From NCBI RefSeq assembly GCF_003116815.1, contig NZ_QDKQ01000077.1, positions 310,001 to 374,000 on the forward strand: a stretch of DNA of 64,000 bases. The letters are read 5' to 3'. Shown here in pieces: positions 26,474 to 34,891 of this stretch (the first letter of the stretch is position 1; each line of letters starts with the position of its first letter). The position numbers and the translations under genes are program-made. The notes under the pieces are model-generated. The model saw only the letters and a list, made by a program, of their open reading frames with translations. It had not been told where the DNA came from and searched no databases. Source of the DNA: Caulobacter endophyticus. GTDB lineage: Bacteria; Pseudomonadota; Alphaproteobacteria; Caulobacterales; Caulobacteraceae.

Positions 26474-26920
26474 ATGACCCATCACGTTCCTCGCATCGCT
26501 GTCGTCGTCAGCGGCTTCAATCCGGAGGTCACCGGCGGCCTGCTGAGCGGCGCCCTGGCCCAGCTGCAGGAGGGGGGCGCGCCCGTGGCCGAGGGCGACG
26601 TCATCGACGCGCCGGGCGCCTTCGAGCTGCCGCTGCTGGCCCAGGCGCTGGCCCGCACCGGCCGCTATGACGGCGTCGTCTGCCTGGGCTGCGTGATCAA
26701 GGGCGACACCGCCCATTTCGAGTTCATCAGCCTGGGCGCCAGCATCGGCCTGATGCAGGCGGGCCTGGCCACCGAGACCCCGATCACCTTCGGCGTGCTG
26801 ACCACCTATGACGACGACCAGGCCATCGTCCGCAGCCGCGACGACGCCGCCAACAAGGGCCGCGAAGCCGCGGCGGCGTGCCTGGGCGCGGTAGGGGCGC
26901 TGAGGAAGATCAGGGCGTAA
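26474..26920 (+). CDS. ribH: 6,7-dimethyl-8-ribityllumazine synthase
   Basis: 148 residues from the ATG at 26474, 14 bases after ribBA. RibH motifs are VVSGFNPEVTGGLL, APGAFELPLLAQALA, GCVIKGDTAHFEFI with the phosphate-site GD-T, and FGVLTTYDDDQA. It condenses the two branches of riboflavin synthesis. Normal length. Last gene of the operon; a palindromic repeat follows directly. Confidence 0.96.
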   Translation: MTHHVPRIAVVVSGFNPEVTGGLLSGALAQLQEGGAPVAEGDVIDAPGAFELPLLAQALARTGRYDGVVCLGCVIKGDTAHFEFISLGASIGLMQAGLATETPITFGVLTTYDDDQAIVRSRDDAANKGREAAAACLGAVGALRKIRA

Positions 26921-26922
26921 AT

Positions 26923-27051
26923 CCTCCCCCTGAAGGGGGAGGTGGCCCGGAGGGCCGGAGGGGGAAGTACCTGCTGAGGCCTGTGTCGCCTCAAAGACAG
27001 CAGTCACTTCCCCCTCAGTCGCTCCGCGACAGCTCCCCCTTTAGGGGGAGC
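26923..27051. repeat. Nested palindromic intergenic repeat
   Basis: Built of CCTCCCCCT-GA-AGGGGGAGG at 26923-26942 and GCTCCCCCT-TT-AGGGGGAGC at 27032-27051. Between them an inverted pair, GAGGGGGAAGT (26958-26968) and ACTTCCCCCTC (27006-27016), can pair over a longer distance. It separates ribH from the convergent flavin reductase and probably terminates both. A partial copy lies at 49262-49300. The right-hand palindrome supplies the stop and last two codons of the flavin reductase gene. Confidence 0.8.
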
Positions 27052-27565
27052 ATCTCGGCTTCACCCCCACCGCCGTCAGCCCTCGGTTCCACGCCACCAG
27101 CGCCGGCCCAGGCGAGAACCCGACGGCGTCCGCCTCGACGATGAAGATCGAGTGGCTGCCGGCGTCGACCACGGCGTCCAGGCGGCACACCGCCCGCGCC
27201 ACGCCGCCGGCGAATACCGGCGGCGCCGGGCGATGCAGCCGCCAGCGGCTCGGATCAAAGCGCTCGTGCGCCCGTGACCCGGAGGCGAAGCGCAGGGCCT
27301 CGTCCTCGTCGGCCGCGCCCAGCAGCGCCACCGACAGGTCGGGGCGCGCCAGCAGCGCGTCGTGGCACCCCGCCTCCTTGCGCACGCAGAACAGGAAGCG
27401 CGGCGGCGCCACCGAGAGGCCGGTGATCGAACTAACCAGCAGGCCACGCGGGGCCTCGCCGTCCCAGCAAGCGATGATGGCGACGCCGCTAGCCAGGTGA
27501 GCCAGCACGTCGCGGAAGTCGGTCCCCGGCTGTTGTGCTGGCGCGCCGGCGTCGTACGGGGCCAT
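27041..27565 (-). CDS. Flavin reductase (SsuE/HpaC-like FMN-binding split barrel)
   Basis: 174 residues. Features of the flavin-reductase-like domain include DFRDVLAHLASGVAIIACWDGEAPRGLLVSSITGLSVAPP-type sequence near residues 17-55, the FCVRKEAG strand and VEADAV near the end. It would supply reduced FMN to the SsuD-like monooxygenase encoded four bases upstream. Last gene of the twelve-gene sulfur operon. Its final codons fall inside a repeat element. Confidence 0.88.
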   Translation of the reverse strand: MAPYDAGAPAQQPGTDFRDVLAHLASGVAIIACWDGEAPRGLLVSSITGLSVAPPRFLFCVRKEAGCHDALLARPDLSVALLGAADEDEALRFASGSRAHERFDPSRWRLHRPAPPVFAGGVARAVCRLDAVVDAGSHSIFIVEADAVGFSPGPALVAWNRGLTAVGVKPRCSP

Positions 27566-27569
27566 GGCG

Positions 27570-28664
27570 TCAGCTCGCCGCCGCCGCCGGGGCGGCCTCG
27601 CGCTCGGCCACCAGCCTGCGCACCAGCGGCAGCAGGTCGCGGCCGTAGGCGACGGCGTCCTCGACCGGGTCGAAGCCCCGGATCAGGAAGGTCGTGACGC
27701 CCAGGTCGTAATAGTCGAGCAGGGCCTCGGCCACCTGTTGCGGCGTGCCCACCAGGCCCGTGGAGTTGCCGGCCGCGCCGGTTACGGCCGCGACGCCCGT
27801 CCAAAGCCGCTTGTCGAGGCGCGAGCCCTGGGCGGCCGCGTCCAGCAGGCGCTGCGAGCCGGCGTTGGGCGGGCGGTGGCCGCTGGTCGGCAGGCCTGCG
27901 GCCTCGCGCAGGGCTTTGGCCTTGGCGACGATCTCGTCGGCCCGGGCCCAGGCGGCTTCTTCCGTGTCGGCGATGATCGGGCGCAGCGACAGCGAGAACT
28001 TCACCTGGCGGCCGTGCTTGGCGGCGGCGTGGCGTACCCGGGCGATGGTTTCGGCGACCTGGGCCTGGGTCTCGCCCCACAGCGCGAAGATATCGGCGTG
28101 CTTGCCCGCCACCGGGATCGCGGCGTCGGACGAGCCGCCGAAATAGACCGGGATCTGGGGGTTACGCAGCGGTTTGACCGCCCCGAAGCCCTGGTCGACC
28201 TGATAGTACTCGCCCTTGTAATCGAAGGGTTTTTCGCTGGTCCATTCGGCGCGCACGATGTCGAGGTATTCGCTGGTGCGGGCGTAGCGCTCGTCCTTGG
28301 TCAGGTGGTCGCCGTCCTTGGCCAGTTCCTCGTCCGAGCCGCCGGTGATGATGTGCACCGCCACCCGGCCGCCGGTGAAGTGGTCCAGCGTCGCCAGCTG
28401 CCGCGCCGCCAGGGTCGGCTGGGTGAAGCCCGGTCGGTGGGCGATCATGAACTTCAGCTTCTTGGTCACCGAAGCCGCGTGAGCCACCACCAGCTGGCTT
28501 TCCGGACCGGTCGAGTGGAAGGCCACCAGGGCGCGGTCGAAACCGCCTTCGTCATGGGCGCGGGCGATCTTCTCGACATAGTCGACGTCGATCACTGGGC
28601 CTGCCGGCGGATGAATCTCGGACACGTTCTGGGTGTGGATGATGCCGATGAATTCGACGCTCAT
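27570..28664 (-). CDS. LLM-class FMNH2-dependent monooxygenase, SsuD-like
   Basis: 364 residues, close to the usual length of alkanesulfonate monooxygenases. Family motifs: FDRALVAFHSTGPES, FMIAHRPGFTQPTLAARQLATLDHFTGGRVAVHIITGG as a run of conserved blocks, DERYARTSEYLDIVR, PVYFGGSSDAA, and VGTPQQVAEALLDYYDLGVTTFLIRGFDP. The family splits alkanesulfonates to aldehyde plus sulfite using FMNH2 and O2. Its flavin reductase partner is the next gene. True substrate unknown, but sulfonate or sulfone use fits the cluster. Confidence 0.9.
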   Translation of the reverse strand: MSVEFIGIIHTQNVSEIHPPAGPVIDVDYVEKIARAHDEGGFDRALVAFHSTGPESQLVVAHAASVTKKLKFMIAHRPGFTQPTLAARQLATLDHFTGGRVAVHIITGGSDEELAKDGDHLTKDERYARTSEYLDIVRAEWTSEKPFDYKGEYYQVDQGFGAVKPLRNPQIPVYFGGSSDAAIPVAGKHADIFALWGETQAQVAETIARVRHAAAKHGRQVKFSLSLRPIIADTEEAAWARADEIVAKAKALREAAGLPTSGHRPPNAGSQRLLDAAAQGSRLDKRLWTGVAAVTGAAGNSTGLVGTPQQVAEALLDYYDLGVTTFLIRGFDPVEDAVAYGRDLLPLVRRLVAEREAAPAAAAS

Positions 28665-28697
28665 GGGGAATGCTCCTGAGGGTTCGAGAAATGGGAG

Positions 28698-29345
28698 TCA
28701 GTGGGCGTGGGTGGCGGCCTGGGCCGTCTCCTTGCGCAGGGCGCGCACGACGGAGGCGCGGGCGAAGGCGCGGGCGGCCTTGGCGCTCCAGGCGGGATAG
28801 GTCGAAAGGTCGATCTGGCGGCGCTCGGCCCAGCGCCAGATCACCAGGGCGTAGGCGTCGACGGCGCTGAAGTGCTCGCCCAGCAGCCACGGGCCGGGCG
28901 CCTGGGCCAGACGCTCGATGTCGGCCAGGGTGCGGGCGAAACGGGCCTCGCCGGGCGTGGCCAGGGCGGCCTTCACCGCTTCGTCGTCGGCGTAGCGCTC
29001 GGGCCGGGCGATCTGGGCGAAGGCCACGTGCACCGTGCTGGCGAACCAGCTCATCACCTCGTAGGCGTGGGCCAGCTTCAGCGGCTCCAGCAGCGGCAGC
29101 AGCTCGCTGTGTGGGTAGCGGTGGGCGAGGTAGGTCAGGATCGCCAGCACCTCGGTCACGGGTTCGGCGCCGACCAGCAAGGTCGGGATACGGCCCTTGG
29201 GATTGACCCGCAGGTATTCCGGCCGTCGCTGGTCGCCGGCCGATAGGTCGAGCCGGCGAACGTCGTAGGCGACGCCGATCTCTTCCAGGGCCACGAGCGG
29301 GGCCAGCGAGGAGCTGCCGGGCGCGATATAAAGGGTCAGGGTCAT
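28698..29345 (-). CDS. Glutathione S-transferase family protein
   Basis: 215 residues. The N-terminal thioredoxin-like domain starts TLYIAPGSSSLAPLVALEE, with a Ser where catalytic GSTs have Ser, Cys or Tyr. The cis-proline stretch is NPKGRIPTLLVG, and TEVLAILTYLA is the glutathione-contact region. The helical C-domain has GPWLLGEHFSAVDAYALVIWRW. In this sulfur cluster it may conjugate or strip glutathione from an electrophilic thiol intermediate. Specific function unproven. Confidence 0.85.
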   Translation of the reverse strand: MTLTLYIAPGSSSLAPLVALEEIGVAYDVRRLDLSAGDQRRPEYLRVNPKGRIPTLLVGAEPVTEVLAILTYLAHRYPHSELLPLLEPLKLAHAYEVMSWFASTVHVAFAQIARPERYADDEAVKAALATPGEARFARTLADIERLAQAPGPWLLGEHFSAVDAYALVIWRWAERRQIDLSTYPAWSAKAARAFARASVVRALRKETAQAATHAH

Positions 29346-29353
29346 GGCGGGCC

Positions 29354-30934
29354 TCAGATCACGTAGAAGCCGTGGCTGCCGTCGCGGGCCAGCTGGTCGA
29401 CCAGGCCGAACTCCCAGTCCAGATAGGCCTGCATGGCCTCGGCGGCGTTGTCGGTCCCCTCGTAGGGGCGCTTGTAGACGTCGGTCGGATCGCTGGCGGC
29501 GCGGGGCAGGCCCGTTTCCAGCGCCCGGCCGGCGGCGACCCAGGCGGCCGTGCCGCCGTCGAGCACCCGCACCGGCCGGTCGGCGATCTCCTCCAGTTCC
29601 GGCGCCGCCAGGCGCGCCAGCACGCCGTCGGGCGAGGTTAGGACGATCGGCTCGCCTTCCGGTATCCGCTCCAGCGCCTCGGCCAGCTGGGCGCGGATGG
29701 CGAACCAGGCGCCGGGCACGTGTCCCTTGCGATGGATGGGACTGGGCGCGAGGTCCAGAACCACGACAGCATCATTGGCCAGGGCCTCGGACAGGGCGCG
29801 CGGCAGGATGGTCTCGACCACCGGCAGGTGCGGCGGCTGGGCCGGCGTCCAGGCCCCGGTCGCCAGCTCGCCCTCGAAGGCGCCCTCCAGCACGTAGACC
29901 TCCCAGCCCAGCTGCGCCAGCCACGAGGCGGTCATGTCGGCACGAGGGCCAAGGTCGTCGGCCAGGACGATGCGGCCGCCGCGCACGGGGGCGAAGACGT
30001 CGGTCTCCTGCACCAGCTGGCCGCCGGGGGCGCTGCGGAAGCCGGGCAGGTGGCCGGCCGCGAACTCGTCGGGCGTACGCACGTCGAAGCGATAGAGGGT
30101 GCGCTTGCGGTCGGCGGCTAGGTCGGCCAGCCCCTCGGCGTCAAGGCGGCGCACCCCGGCGCGATAGGCGACGTCGCGGGCCTTGGCGCGGGCTTCCTCC
30201 AGGGTCTGGATCGAGACGTCGGGGAACTTGCGCGACTGGCCGTGCTCCAGGCTCTGCTGGGCCAGGGTCCATCCGATGGTGCCGTTGCGCAGGGCGAAGA
30301 CCGGGTTGGGCACGCCCGCGTTGACGAGCGACTGGGCGCCGATAAGGCTGCGGGTGCGGCCGGCGCAATTGACGATGATCGTGGTCGACGGATCCGGCGC
30401 CAGCTCCCTGGCGCGCAGCACCAGCTCGGCCCCCGGCGTGCTGACCCCGCCCGGGATGCTCATCACCGCATATTCCTCGAACCGGCGGGCGTCCAGGATC
30501 ACCTGGTCGGCCTTGGCGTCGATGCGGGCCTGCACCTCCTGGGCGGGCAGGGACGGAGTGTGCCGCCGGGCCTCGACCAGTTCGCCGAACGCCTTGCTGT
30601 AGGAATTGACGTCCTGGAACAGCTCGTAGCCGGCGTCGGTCCAGCCCTTCAGCCCGCCCGCCAGCGCGCGGACATTGGTGTAGCCCAGGGCCGCCAGCCG
30701 CTTGCCGGCCGGCGAGACCAGGCCCTCGCCGTTGTCGTACAGCACGACCTTCGTCTCCTTGCGGGGCACGCGGTCGAGGATTTCGATCTCCAGTCGCGAG
30801 AGCGGCAGTTGCGAGGCGAACAGCGGGTGGCCCTTGGCGAAGGGGTCTTCCTCGCGCAGGTCCAGAAGGGCGATCTCGCGGCGGGCGATCAGGTCCTGGC
30901 GGACCTCGCGGGGCGTGACGACGGGCAGGGTCAT
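29354..30934 (-). CDS. Four-domain rhodanese-like sulfurtransferase
   Basis: 526 residues from the ATG at 30934, overlapping the cysteine-dioxygenase-like gene by four bases. Four rhodanese repeats span about 5-110, 130-230, 265-365 and 380-475. Only the second has the active-site cysteine loop (NCAGRTRS, Cys190). The first reads YDNGEGL, the third ADDLGPRAD and the fourth TSPDGVL at the corresponding loop, so three repeats should be catalytically silent. A conserved-looking C-terminal tail, YKRPYEGTDNAAEAMQAYLDWE, follows. Rhodaneses transfer sulfane sulfur as a persulfide. It probably handles sulfur released by the adjacent oxygenase. Confidence 0.9.
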   Translation of the reverse strand: MTLPVVTPREVRQDLIARREIALLDLREEDPFAKGHPLFASQLPLSRLEIEILDRVPRKETKVVLYDNGEGLVSPAGKRLAALGYTNVRALAGGLKGWTDAGYELFQDVNSYSKAFGELVEARRHTPSLPAQEVQARIDAKADQVILDARRFEEYAVMSIPGGVSTPGAELVLRARELAPDPSTTIIVNCAGRTRSLIGAQSLVNAGVPNPVFALRNGTIGWTLAQQSLEHGQSRKFPDVSIQTLEEARAKARDVAYRAGVRRLDAEGLADLAADRKRTLYRFDVRTPDEFAAGHLPGFRSAPGGQLVQETDVFAPVRGGRIVLADDLGPRADMTASWLAQLGWEVYVLEGAFEGELATGAWTPAQPPHLPVVETILPRALSEALANDAVVVLDLAPSPIHRKGHVPGAWFAIRAQLAEALERIPEGEPIVLTSPDGVLARLAAPELEEIADRPVRVLDGGTAAWVAAGRALETGLPRAASDPTDVYKRPYEGTDNAAEAMQAYLDWEFGLVDQLARDGSHGFYVI

Positions 30935-31545
30935 GGCGCGGCCTCGGCGGGGACTGGCCGGGACCGGTCCCACAGGTTGGGGAGGGTGTCGTTGGAGTAG
31001 CCGGAGACGAAGGGCTTCCCCCGTCCGTCGGCGTCGTAGGTGGAGCGGCGCACCGCCCCGATATTGGCCCCGTAGACATGGATGCTGATCGAGGCGCGGT
31101 CGTCGTAGGCGTTGGCCACGCGGTGCACGTCGCCGACGGTCGGCGACACGGCCTCGACCTCGCCGCGCTCCAGCCGGTGCACAGGACCGTGCGGGGACAG
31201 GGCCTCGCCCTCGCGGCGATAGGGCTGCGACAGTTCGGCTCCGCGCAGCACGCCCACCAGGCCCCAGACCGTGTGGTCGTGCACGGGCGTGGTCTGGCCC
31301 GGTCCCCACACGAAGCTGACGATGCTGAACCGCTCGCGGCTGTCGCAATGCAGCAGGTACTGCTGGTAGCGGGCCGGGTTCGGGACGGCGTAAGCGTCCG
31401 GCAACCAGTCATCGGTGGCGATCAGGGCGGCCAGCAGGCCGCCCCCCTCGCGCAGGATTTCCGCCTCGTCGTCCGTGCGGTCGAGGAGAGCGCCGAGCTC
31501 TCCGATGAAGCCGGCCAGGCGGGAAAGGTTGGGCGCGCCGCTCAT
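30931..31545 (-). CDS. Cysteine dioxygenase / thiol dioxygenase-like cupin
   Basis: 204 residues. The cupin metal motif PVHDHTVWGLVGVLRGAE sits near residues 88-105 and a later His in GDVHRV near 142, fitting the three-His iron site of cysteine and 3-mercaptopropionate dioxygenases. These enzymes oxidise a thiol to a sulfinate. The translational overlap with the rhodanese suggests the two act in sequence on one thiol substrate. Substrate assignment is open. Confidence 0.88.
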   Translation of the reverse strand: MSGAPNLSRLAGFIGELGALLDRTDDEAEILREGGGLLAALIATDDWLPDAYAVPNPARYQQYLLHCDSRERFSIVSFVWGPGQTTPVHDHTVWGLVGVLRGAELSQPYRREGEALSPHGPVHRLERGEVEAVSPTVGDVHRVANAYDDRASISIHVYGANIGAVRRSTYDADGRGKPFVSGYSNDTLPNLWDRSRPVPAEAAP

Positions 31546-31549
31546 GACG

Positions 31550-33733
31550 TCACAGCGCGTACTTCAGCGTGACCAGCCAGGTCCGCGGGTCGGGGAAGTT
31601 CAGGTAATAGACCCCGGTCGACGGCGTGTAGGTCGAGGTCACCGGCTTGTCGCTGTCGAGGATGTTGCGGGCCGAAAGCTGCACGGCCCAGTGTGGATCC
31701 GGCGCGGTCCAGGTGATCGTGCCGTTCAGGAAGCCCTGGGACGGGATATTGTTCTGGCCGCCGGCCGACGGGGTGGCGCTGCTGACCACGCCGCTCTGCC
31801 ATTGGGCGTCGAGACCGGCGCGCACGGAGCCCGGAACCGAGAGCGGCACGTCCCAGGTGATGCCGCCCGACAGGTTCCAGCGCGGCGAGTTGAGCAGGCG
31901 GTTGCCGTCGGCGTTCACCCCAGCGCCGCCGGCGCCCTTGTAGTCGTCATAGACCGCGAACAGCCAGCCGACATTGAAGTTCAGGCCCACCCGCTCGGTC
32001 GGCCGCGCCTCGGTCTCCAGCTCGACGCCGTAGGTGTGCGCCTGGCCGGCGTTGCCCCGGCGGCTGCCCACATAGGCCGGGTCGTAGAACGACACCTGCA
32101 GGTCCTGGTAGTCGTTGTAGAAAGCCGCGAGGTTCGCCCGCAGGCGCCGGTCGAAGGCTTGAGTCTTCAGGCCGGTTTCGAAGGTGGTCACGTCCTCGGG
32201 CGCGAAGGGCAGGGTGGCCAGGTCCAGGCGCGTGGCCCGGTTGTCGAAACCGCCCGACTTGAAGCCCTTGGAATAGCTGACGTACTGCGAGACGTCCGGC
32301 GTCCACTGGAACTGGGCGGTGAACTTGGGCGTGATCGCCGACCAGGTCTTGTCGGCCCGTCCCGCGATCGACTGGCCGATCACCTGGCCTGCCAGGTTCA
32401 GCACCTTGTTGTCGAAGACGAACTCCTTCTCCTCGTTGGTCCAGCGCAGGCCGCCGGTGAGGCTCAGGCGATCGGTCACCGCATAGGTCGCCTCGCCGAA
32501 CAGGGCGTAGGCGTCGGTGTTGGTGATGTTGTGGGCGCGGGCGAAGTTGTAGTTGCCCGGCGTCACCGTCGGATCGGTCGCCTGGGCGTTGCGGCGGCTG
32601 TAGCCGTCGCGCTCCACGAAGAACCGTTCGTGCAGGTAGAAGAGGCCGCTGGTGAAGGTCAGCTTGCCGTAGTCGCCGTTCAGCTGGACTTCCTGGGTGA
32701 CGTACTGGTCGTTGTAGTGGATCAGGTTCTTCTGGATCAGCGCCGCCTCGCCGTCGTTGTCGTAGTTGACGGGATTGAGGTTGAAGCCGCCGTAGGCGGT
32801 GATCGACTTGATCTTCAGGTTGTCGTTCAGGGCATACTGGACGCGGATCGAGCCGCTGATCTGGTCGAGGTCCTGCTTCGGCTCGACCTCGGAATAGGAC
32901 CGGCGCTTGTCGAAGCCGCCACCGGGCTGGTTGACCGGCACGTAGCTGCGGCTGTCGCTGCGGTCGCGCAGGGCGTTCAGCGTCAGCAGCACGTCCAGCT
33001 TCTCGGTAGGCGTCCAGCGCAGCTTGCCGCGCCAAGCGTCCAGGTCGATGCGGTTGACGTCGTGGTTCAGCGTCGGGTCGAAGGTCACCCCGTCGCGCTT
33101 GTGGTGGATGTACGAGAGGCTGCCGGCCAGCTTGCCCTCGACGATCGGCCCCTCGACCAGCGCCCGCACGTCGACGGCGCCGTAGCTGCCCAGGCCCACC
33201 TCGGCCTTGGCCCGGAAGGCCTCGCCCGGATCGCGGGTGATGATCCGCAGGGCGCCGGCGCTGGAGTTGCGGCCGTACAGCGTGCCCTGCGGGCCCCGCA
33301 GCACCTCGATGCGCTCAAGATCGTTGAACTCGATCATCGAGCCGATCTGGCGGGGCACGTAGACGTCGTCGACATAGACGGCCAGCACCGGCTCCTGGAT
33401 CGGATCGCTCTCGCCCACGCCCCGCAGGGCATAGGTCTGGGTGGTGTGGCTGATGGTGACGCGGCTGATGCTGAAGTTCGGGATCTGCCCGGCCAGGTCG
33501 CGGATGTTGTCGACCTTGCGGTCGGCCAGCACCTGCGGGCCGAAGGCCGAGATGGCGATGGCGGTCTTCTGCAGGTCGGTGGCGCGGCGCTCGGCGGTGA
33601 CGATCACCTGCTCGACGGCGGCCGGGCCGCTGTCGTCGGTGTTGGTAGCCGGCGCCGGTTCGGCCGCCAAGGCCCCGCTGGCGAAGGCGAGGCCGGAGGT
33701 GAAGGCGAGAAGTTGAAGCTTGAAGGTCTGCAC
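31550..33733 (-). CDS. TonB-dependent receptor of the sulfur operon
   Basis: 727 residues. A signal peptide covers 1-23. TonB box EQVIVTAERRATDLQKTAIAIS near residue 41, plug motifs TYALRGVGESDP, VYVDDVYVPRQIGSM, RIEVLRGPQGTLYGRNSSAGALRI; the barrel ends in KYAL rather than Phe. It resembles the Fe/organic-nutrient receptor group rather than siderophore receptors. Enclosed between the binding-protein gene and the thiol dioxygenase gene of one operon, it most likely imports an organosulfur compound across the outer membrane. Confidence 0.9.
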   Translation of the reverse strand: MQTFKLQLLAFTSGLAFASGALAAEPAPATNTDDSGPAAVEQVIVTAERRATDLQKTAIAISAFGPQVLADRKVDNIRDLAGQIPNFSISRVTISHTTQTYALRGVGESDPIQEPVLAVYVDDVYVPRQIGSMIEFNDLERIEVLRGPQGTLYGRNSSAGALRIITRDPGEAFRAKAEVGLGSYGAVDVRALVEGPIVEGKLAGSLSYIHHKRDGVTFDPTLNHDVNRIDLDAWRGKLRWTPTEKLDVLLTLNALRDRSDSRSYVPVNQPGGGFDKRRSYSEVEPKQDLDQISGSIRVQYALNDNLKIKSITAYGGFNLNPVNYDNDGEAALIQKNLIHYNDQYVTQEVQLNGDYGKLTFTSGLFYLHERFFVERDGYSRRNAQATDPTVTPGNYNFARAHNITNTDAYALFGEATYAVTDRLSLTGGLRWTNEEKEFVFDNKVLNLAGQVIGQSIAGRADKTWSAITPKFTAQFQWTPDVSQYVSYSKGFKSGGFDNRATRLDLATLPFAPEDVTTFETGLKTQAFDRRLRANLAAFYNDYQDLQVSFYDPAYVGSRRGNAGQAHTYGVELETEARPTERVGLNFNVGWLFAVYDDYKGAGGAGVNADGNRLLNSPRWNLSGGITWDVPLSVPGSVRAGLDAQWQSGVVSSATPSAGGQNNIPSQGFLNGTITWTAPDPHWAVQLSARNILDSDKPVTSTYTPSTGVYYLNFPDPRTWLVTLKYAL

Positions 33734-33865
33734 GAATTTATCCCCGACTTGTTCGATGGGGATTTGTCTTCGTGAGACTACTTATCTCAACGAATATAAA
33801 ATGATCGAGCGAATAGCTCTGCTCATATCGTCCGAAGTCATCGGATATATTTGCGATGCTCGACA

Positions 33866-34891
33866 TTATTTGAGGAACGATGAGAGCCTGTCATCCCACA
33901 GCGGCCGCACGTCGACCTTGGCGGGAATGATCCTGGCGGCGGCGAAGGTGTCGGCCACGGCCTGCTGCGAGGCGATCGCCGTCTCGCTGATCGGCTCCAG
34001 ATAGTTCAGCGACGACTTTTCCCGGAACTCCTGGGCGTAGTATTCGGCCTTGACCCCGGTGACCTTCGCCCGGGCCTCCGCCCAGCGCTCGCCGTCGGCG
34101 TTGATCCAGTCGAACACCCGCCTGTAGCGGCTGACATAGTCGCCCAGGGCCTGGAACCGCACCGGATCGTCCAGCGCCTCCTTGGCGGCGGTGATCAGGT
34201 AATTGCCCGACAATATGCCCAGCGCCGTGCGCAGCACCCGCGCCCCGGCCTCCCGTGCCTGGTAGACGATGACGCCATAGATCACCCAGGCGTCCAGCGC
34301 CCCGCTCTGGAAGGCCGCCAGGCCGTCCTGCGGGCTCAGGGCGACAGGCGTGATATCGCCCCAGCCAAGGCCGGCCTCCTGCAGCAGGCGCAGCAGGATG
34401 TAGTGCGAGGTCGTGGCCTTCACATAGCCGACGCGCTTGCCCTTCAGGTCCCTGAAGTCCCTGGCCGGCGAGCCCTTGGGCACGAGCACGACCTGGTTGT
34501 TCACGTCGCCGCGCAGCACGCCGACGACGCGGACCTGGTTGCCGGGCTGGGCGGCGACGAAGATCGGCGGGATCTCGCTCATGCCGCCGAAGTCCAGCGC
34601 CCGGGCGTTGATCGCCTCGGCGATCAGGTTGCCGCCGGCGAACTGGGTGCGGGCAAGCCTGTAGGGCGGCTCCTGGATGCCTGCGTCGGCGAAGAAGCTC
34701 TCGGGATTGCCGCGATAGGTGGCGACCCGCAGGGTCAGGTCGGCCAGCGAGCCGGCCTTGTCGTCGCCCTTGCCAGAGCCCGGAGGCGAGCAGGCCGCCA
34801 GGTTGACGGTGGTAAGGCCGGCTAGCGAAAGGCCCGCGACCGAAAGGCCGCCGGACATCAGGTCGCGGCGCGACAGGGAAAGGCCGGTCAT
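33866..34891 (-). CDS. ABC transporter substrate-binding lipoprotein, SsuA/TauA-like
   Basis: 341 residues from the ATG at 34891, which overlaps the upstream stop by one base. The export signal has a twin-arginine motif SRRDLMSGG and a lipobox LAAC with Cys34. The mature protein follows the NMT1/SsuA fold: LRVATYRGNPE, IAEAINARALDFGGMSEIPP, VVLVPKGSPARDFRDLKGKRVGYVKATTSHY as separate blocks, and FQSGALDAWVIY. It should present a sulfonate-like ligand to the SsuC-like permease at the head of this operon. Confidence 0.9.
   Translation of the reverse strand: MTGLSLSRRDLMSGGLSVAGLSLAGLTTVNLAACSPPGSGKGDDKAGSLADLTLRVATYRGNPESFFADAGIQEPPYRLARTQFAGGNLIAEAINARALDFGGMSEIPPIFVAAQPGNQVRVVGVLRGDVNNQVVLVPKGSPARDFRDLKGKRVGYVKATTSHYILLRLLQEAGLGWGDITPVALSPQDGLAAFQSGALDAWVIYGVIVYQAREAGARVLRTALGILSGNYLITAAKEALDDPVRFQALGDYVSRYRRVFDWINADGERWAEARAKVTGVKAEYYAQEFREKSSLNYLEPISETAIASQQAVADTFAAARIIPAKVDVRPLWDDRLSSFLK

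Noticed and set aside
26923..27051. Possible CRISPR array
   Set aside because: The repeats are inverted palindromes with unequal spacing, not regularly spaced direct repeats, and no cas gene is near.
31415..33775. 786-codon forward frame opposite the sulfur-operon TonB receptor
   Set aside because: Antisense shadow with repetitive Val/Gly/Arg composition; the reverse-strand receptor is well supported.
33734..33865. Possible riboswitch or attenuator between the binding-protein and receptor genes
   Set aside because: 132 AT-rich bases with only weak, imperfect dyads; no recognised aptamer core such as a SAM or SAH motif could be drawn.
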